From Lyophyllum atratum (Eukaryota > Basidiomycota > Agaricomycetes > Agaricales > Lyophyllaceae): 64,000 nucleotides of DNA. The notes under the pieces are model-generated. The model saw only the letters and a program-made list of their open reading frames with translations. It made no database searches and was not told the DNA's origin. The stretch's first letter is position 1; the number at the start of each line of letters is the position of its first letter. Shown here piece after piece: positions 58,991-64,000 of the stretch. The DNA lies in assembly GCA_014905825.1 (NCBI GenBank), contig JACGCN010000050.1, positions 186,001-250,000 of the forward strand, in the 5' to 3' direction. Both the position numbers and the translations under genes were made by a program.

Positions 58991-59967
58991 ATGGCGCCCG
59001 TCAGTGACGATGTCCAGCCCGAGGGCAGCGTACAGGCTCTCCTCCAAGCCTTCGCCATGATCATAGTCTCCGAAATCGGCGACAAAACCTTCCTCATAGC
59101 CGCCATCCTCGCCATGCGCCATCCCCGCATCGCCGTCTTCGCCGGCGCCCTCGGCTCCCTCATCGTCATGTCCATCCTCTCCGCCGCCATGGGCCACCTC
59201 CTCCCCACCCTAATACCGAAGAAATGGACACAGGTCGCGGCGGCTATACTGTTCCTTGTGTTTGGGTCGAAGATGCTGCTGGAGGCAAGGCAGATGGAGG
59301 GCGGGAGCGCGAAGATCCAGGAGGAGATGAAGGAGGCGCAGGAGGAGATTGAGGATGATGATGCGGTGCAGGAGGTGGAGGGTGGGGCGCAGGGAGAGGT
59401 GATTGCGATGCAGGAAATTGAGGAGGGCGTACACGAGGAAGCGGCGAGTCCGCCTGTGGCTTCGAGGTCGAAGAGCACGTTCGGCGAGGGTCTGCGGAAT
59501 TTCTGCAGCTTGTTCCTGGGGCCCGTCTTTGTGCAGGCGTTCATCCTGACGTTCCTCGGGGAGTGGGGGGATCGGTCGCAGATTGCCACGATCGCGCTGG
59601 GCGCGGCGCATGTGAGTGGAGAGCAGTCTTGTTATACCGCTGCGAACGTCGGCTGACTTGCGGAACCAGAATGTGTACCTTGTGGCTCTTGGGACCATCG
59701 TAGGCCACTCGTGCTGTACCGCGCTCGCTGTGATCGGAGGGAGATACGTCTCCACAAAGATTTCTGTAAAACATGGTACGTTCCGAGGTCTCCTTCCCCG
59801 CCTTGGCTGGTTCTGATATCTTTCGTCTAGTCACATTGGGCGGGGCGATACTATTCCTGCTGTTTGGCATAATATACCTCTATGAGGCATTCGCCATCTC
59901 GTCGGACATGGAGATGTCAATACCCATTAGCCCGGACGACCGGACGCCAGCAGCGGGGTTGCTCTAG
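58991..59967 (+). CDS. GDT1: GDT1/TMEM165 family Golgi Ca2+/Mn2+:H+ exchanger
   Basis: A UPF0016 membrane protein that supplies Mn2+ and Ca2+ to the Golgi lumen. Start ATG 58991 (MAPVSDDVQPEGSVQALL), stop TAG 59965-59967, three exons, about 280 residues. The two inverted-repeat signatures E-x-G-D-[KR]-[TS] are present as SEIGDKTFLIAAILAM and GEWGDRSQIATIALGA, each at the start of a three-helix half. The central loop is strongly acidic (repeated EEM, EAQEEIEDDD) and about 90 residues long, as in fungal Gdt1. The second half ends LGGAILFLLFGIIYLYEA. Unlike many relatives it shows no clear cleavable signal peptide at this start. Confidence 0.93.
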
Positions 59968-60298
59968 GGTGACGCCTATCATTATTTTATGTACAAACCG
60001 TTGGATTATGGACAATATACGGTATAGATTTTGTCCTTTCTCTGCGCGCGGGCCGCAAGAACTACACAAAGCTGCCAGCATGTCTTTTTATAACTCAAAT
60101 TGCCATGGCATTCTATTTATAGACCCATCCTCGAGTGGCATATGAATTCGGCCCGGTAGGAATTAAGCATGTCTTACATTGGTGATGTCACTGACCTGCT
60201 AACGTGTTAACAGCTCCCATCGGCCGACGCTGGGCATATCCAGGGCTACTCCTGGCGTCCCCTGCATTTCTCCATCTTGCTCCCAACTTCACTCTGCC
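59968..60298. other. Spacer between GDT1 and the ArAE-like gene
   Basis: 331 bp between two plus-strand genes; no gene is seen. Confidence 0.5.
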
Positions 60299-63200
60299 AT
60301 GAGCGGCGATGTCTCTGAGAAGTTGTCGGGACCGGGAATACGGCGACGTGACCATGCGACCGTGGAGGACGCCGACGAAGGAGAGCGTCAACGTCAGGAA
60401 GACTACGATAGGCTTCCTTCAGACTCGCCGAACGAAAAGTCGCGTGGTGGCGAAAAGGAGAAGGGGAAGGAAGAAAAGTGGACGATCCCGGAGGATTGGC
60501 GGTGGATACCTGATAATCTGAACTACACGGGGTTGAAGCCTGTGATACGAAGCGCGATCGCGGCTTGGATCGGGTTGGTGCTGTTCGTTATTCCGCGTGT
60601 TCAGTTAGTACTTGGCAAGGTGAGTAGTAACGCTTTGTGTTCTCTGTATGGAGAGCTGATATACCATCCGTCGCGTGCAGGCTAGCTATATCATTCTCCT
60701 GGGTATGTGGGGGACTATATCTTCTGGGGGCCCGTCTCATGAACATCGCAGCGTCGGCTATCTCTCCACCAAGCGAGCCATTCCTAATGACTCTGGAACG
60801 TGAAGTACTCGTCATGTCCTTCGCGACGCTGAGCTGGGCGTGAGTCCTCCACTCCTTGCCCGCGGCGCACTAGCCTCACCGAGCCCTTCCCTTGCGCTAG
60901 ATGGTGCTGCCTCGGCATCACACTCGCAAATCTTACCCGCCATTATCGTAATCCGGCGGCCTCTGCAACTGACATAATACACGGGAGATACATTGAAACT
61001 GCTGTACGTCTTGGCAGTCTCGCTACTACTATGTCTTTGGCTCATCTGTAGCTGCAGCCCACGATCATTCTAGGGGTCTGGATCTTCCTCGGCAGCTCTT
61101 TCTTTCTGTTTATCAGGGCGCACCAGGGGCCAGGCCCGTACCTGTTCGCATGTGTCTTTGCCTGCATTCTTCTCAGTCAGTATAGATTTGACTTCGCGTC
61201 CGGCGTATTCTTAATCACCTCTATACAGATATTTCGCTAACGCAGGCGGCGCTTTATCCATACCCTTTCTATCTAGTGCGTCCTCCTGCTCATTTCTCAT
61301 GACGCCATTGACGTATGGTGTAGAGCGGTAAAGCCGTCGTGATTCCTCTCGTGTTCCATTCCGCCATCGCCCTCGTCGCGTCCATCTTCGTCTTCCCCTC
61401 CACCATCTCCGCGCGCTTCACCACAAACCTCCAAGCCGTCCTCACCCCCCTCATCAAAGCCCTCGAGCTCCACCAATCCATCCTCCGCACCTCCCCCTAC
61501 GCCCCCTACTTTGCCGAAAAAGCCGACCAGATCACCGCGCAGATAGGGCACTCCGATACCGCGCTCACGCATATGGCGGCGACGGCGCGGCTGCTCCCCA
61601 GTGATGTGATCTTTGCGCGGTATGCCCCGCATGATTTTCTGGGATTCCAGGATCTGGCGCGCCGCCTTGCTGCGAGGGGAAACGGGATGGGGGTGTACTT
61701 CTCCCTTATTCACCCCACACGGGCCCGCTTCCCTGCGACGCCTGCGCCCTCGGGTGTGGGCACCCCGAACATCTCGCGCACGACGACGCAGCAGCCTACC
61801 CAGCGGGAGGGCTCGATGCGCAGTGGCCAGCAGTCCCCTGCGCGCTCCTCCCACTCCCAGCAGCAGCAGCAGCATCACCACCATCATCACTTTGATCTGC
61901 ACCGCCATCTGCACCAGAACATCCTGCGGCGGGCGTTCCACCCGAGGCAGCAGAGGACGGAGAGCGCGGTGGGGGTGTTTGAGTCGCAGCGGTATATGGA
62001 TCTGGAGGCGGAGAGGTTTAATGATCCGTATGCGGAGGTGTATACGGAGCAGACGACGCAGAATCTTAGTTCTAGGTCTGTCCATGCTTTCTCTCTCTCT
62101 CTCTCTTCGTATTGGGACTGATGGGCGGTTGGTAGCTGCCATAATCTTATTGATGGGTGCCGGGGCGGGCTGCAGACGATCAGGGATTGGCTGGGGCACG
62201 TTAGGGATGGAAGGATGAGGTATTTGATGAATACGAGGGAGACGATCGGTAAATGGGAGAAGCAGCTGGCTGAGCATGAGAAGGTGCGGGAAGAGCTTGC
62301 GGCGGCGTTGGAACGGTTCCGTCGGGAGGAGAGGTACGTCGTCTGCTGTATACTTTATGGATCGATTGGCTTATGACTAGGTTGCTTAGGCACCGTGTTC
62401 TTGACCCTTACCGTCCTGGGTTCGATCAGTCAGGAAACGAAAATGGTGAAGAGGCGGAGAGCGACCATGAGCTTCCTGCGCATCGGTATCTCTTTCAGGC
62501 GTTCGTGTATCAGTTCCATTTGATTCAGTTCACCAACCTCGTTCTCGAAATGGTGCGTTTGTACACCTTCGTTCTTACTGCATGAAAAGTCAGTATGACG
62601 ATGATGGTGGACGTTATAGCTGGACGAGATGATACGACTCCAGAAAGAACGCAAGGCCCCGCGACTCTGGCACCCGGCGAGAGCAATAGAATGGTGGAAG
62701 AACTGGGAACCGGCGGAGGATGCGGCACAGGGTGAAGATGAGGATCCAGGTCAGTCGTCATCCGCCCCCCCGCTCGCGAGAGATGTTGATGTGATTTTCT
62801 CGATCAGACAAAATCCAGGGCTTGGATCAGCAGATTCTGGACGACCTGGGGATGCCTCAACGCCGCGATCCGGATGCGATGCCCCCGCGGAATATGTTTG
62901 AGCAGGTGATGTCGATGGTGTACTATTCGTTTTCGGGGCTGGCGGGCGGGAACGTGTTGTTTGCTATGAAGGCTGGTGTTTTGACGGGTGAGTCGGGTCT
63001 CACTCAGGATTGGAGAGTTCTGGGTTCCTGATGTACAGCGCGCCTCTTCAGTGCTGCTATCGCTGCCTTCGTTGTTGAAGTCGAGCGCGTACTTTGCGTA
63101 TAGTAGGTGGATGTTTGTATGGAGTGTGTCGGGCTCTAATCGGTTGCTTGCTTGCTTTAGGTAATAAGTTCGTCTGGGGAATGTAAGTTCGACCTTGGCA

Positions 63201-64000
63201 TGGGGGATGATGGTGCTCATGAACCTGCAGTGTCATGGGTCAAGTAACCATCGCCCGCTTTCAAGGCGACACGGCGTTTGTGTTCCTCGTGCGTATACTC
63301 AGCACGTTCTTGGGCGGTCTCATGGGCATGGTTATGTGGTGAGTCACATATCCACGTGCTGTCGTTCAATTTATCTTATATGGCATGTTTTAGGTATATT
63401 TCCTGCGGAGGAGGGAACGGAAATCCATATGGATTAGCTGCGGTTGGCGCGGTTTGCTTCCCGTTTCTCTTCTTTGTGAGGGTCCATTGGCCGGGGAAGC
63501 CGCTGACTATCATAGTGTTCCTGGTCACTTGCATGCTGGTACGTTGATCTAAGCAGGTATGAGCACCGTGATATGACAATTTGATGTCGTAGGTCATTGG
63601 GTACTCGTATCAAGACATAATTCAACCGGGCCCAGGCACGCAGGGGTTTGGCTGGTCGGTCGCATGGGTACGCATCAAAAGCAGGTCTTTGAACGATGTC
63701 TTGAACCCTCCTTCCTTCAGCGGCGTTTCGTTCTCGTTGCCGCAGGTGTTTTCGCTGCGTTGTACGTTCTCTACACTCTTTGGTGAATTCGGTACTTAAG
63801 TTTTACAAAGCCTTTTCTCGTGGCTCCCTCCTGCCAAGACGCTGCGGCGTTATACACGCCACATATTGTCAACGACGTCTAACGAACTTGGCGCCATATA
63901 TTGCGCTATCATAGGCTACGCGTACACGCCAAGGGAGAAGGATGTGCACGAGATCAATTTAAGCCTCCTTGCGGTTCGTAGTAAGCTCAGGAGAACTACG
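60299..64000 (+). CDS. Aromatic acid exporter (ArAE_2)/FUSC-like multi-pass protein, 3' truncated
   Basis: ATG 60299 (MSGDVSEKLSGPGIRRRD) starts a protein of more than 1,000 residues that continues past the window edge. A charged N-terminus leads to the PF10337-type putative ER transporter N-terminal region: NYTGLKPVIRSAIAAWIGLV, then ILGVWIFLGSSFFLFIRAHQ and SGKAVVIPLVFHSAIALVAS. A long cytoplasmic part contains LALNHQSIL-like helices, a Gln5-His6 run and a helical segment (EKQLAEHEKVREELAAALER). The second membrane half (FUSC/ArAE_2) has KFVWGIVMGQVTIARFQGDT, RILSTFLGGLMGMVMWYISC and PLTIIVFLVTCMLVIGYSYQ. The last visible frame, SWLPPAKTLRRYTRHILSTT, is open to the edge. The relatives include the fission-yeast and budding-yeast BRE4-type proteins. 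More than 15 introns. Substrate unproven. Confidence 0.88.
61858..61890 (+). repeat. CAG/CAY tract encoding Gln5-His6
   Basis: Five CAG codons (61858-61872) run into six His codons (61873-61890) in the cytoplasmic loop of the ArAE-like protein, inside a Ser/Gln-rich disordered stretch. Confidence 0.85.

Noticed and set aside
61297..62277. Minus-strand open frame of 326 codons
   Set aside because: It is antisense to a well-supported exon of the ArAE-like gene and is a repetitive Arg/His/Gly shadow.

Overview
The window is nuclear DNA of a filamentous basidiomycete, most likely an Agaricomycete. Coding regions are dense, lie on both strands and are cut by many introns of about 50-60 nt with GT..AG ends. 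Several families are typical of Agaricomycetes: DUF6534-type membrane proteins, orphan multi-pass proteins with a VVWRAWVLF-like motif, ordA-like cytochromes P450 and a stand-alone lipase-like hydrolase. No rRNA, tRNA or CRISPR array was recognised. Coordinates of multi-exon genes are start codon to stop codon, introns included; splice sites were chosen by eye from reading frame, family motifs and GT/AG (rarely GC/AG) borders.

Layout. 1-9.6 kb: a 5'-truncated MFS transporter (+), a lipase-like alpha/beta hydrolase (-), a secreted GMC oxidoreductase (+) and an orphan multi-pass membrane protein (-). 10-15.2 kb: a Zn2Cys6 transcription factor (+) and a UPF0696/DUF1917 protein (+). 16.2-17.5 kb: a GPR1/FUN34/YaaH acetate transporter (-). 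17.5-20.6 kb is gene-poor. 20.6-21.8 kb has the termini of a Helitron transposon (-) and carries a small spliced ORF. 22-23.3 kb: an NAD(P)-dependent epimerase/reductase (-). 26.5-28.6 kb: a large intronless membrane glycoprotein of no known family (+). 30.7-34.1 kb: a division 1 chitin synthase (+). 34.6-36.3 kb: an intronless F-box protein (-).

A housekeeping block follows: NAP1 (+), PUF6-like (+) and IES6-like (+). Next come an internally duplicated membrane protein interrupted by an in-frame TGA (+), a DUF6534 membrane protein (-), two tail-to-tail cytochromes P450 (+ and -), a 3-kb gene-poor stretch, LSM6 (+), GDT1 (+) and an aromatic-acid-exporter/FUSC-like membrane protein (+) that runs off the right edge.

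Functional reading. The right half is mostly conserved housekeeping: histone chaperoning, ribosome biogenesis, INO80 chromatin remodelling, U6 snRNA/mRNA decay and Golgi ion homeostasis. The left half and the P450 island are accessory oxidative, transport and membrane genes. There is no polyketide, peptide or terpene core enzyme, so I do not call a biosynthetic cluster. The most notable observations are the Helitron with its spliced ORF, very small exons (6, 9, 10 and 13 nt) in three genes, GC-AG introns, the in-frame stop in the duplicated membrane protein, and a possible frame break at the start of the IES6-like gene.
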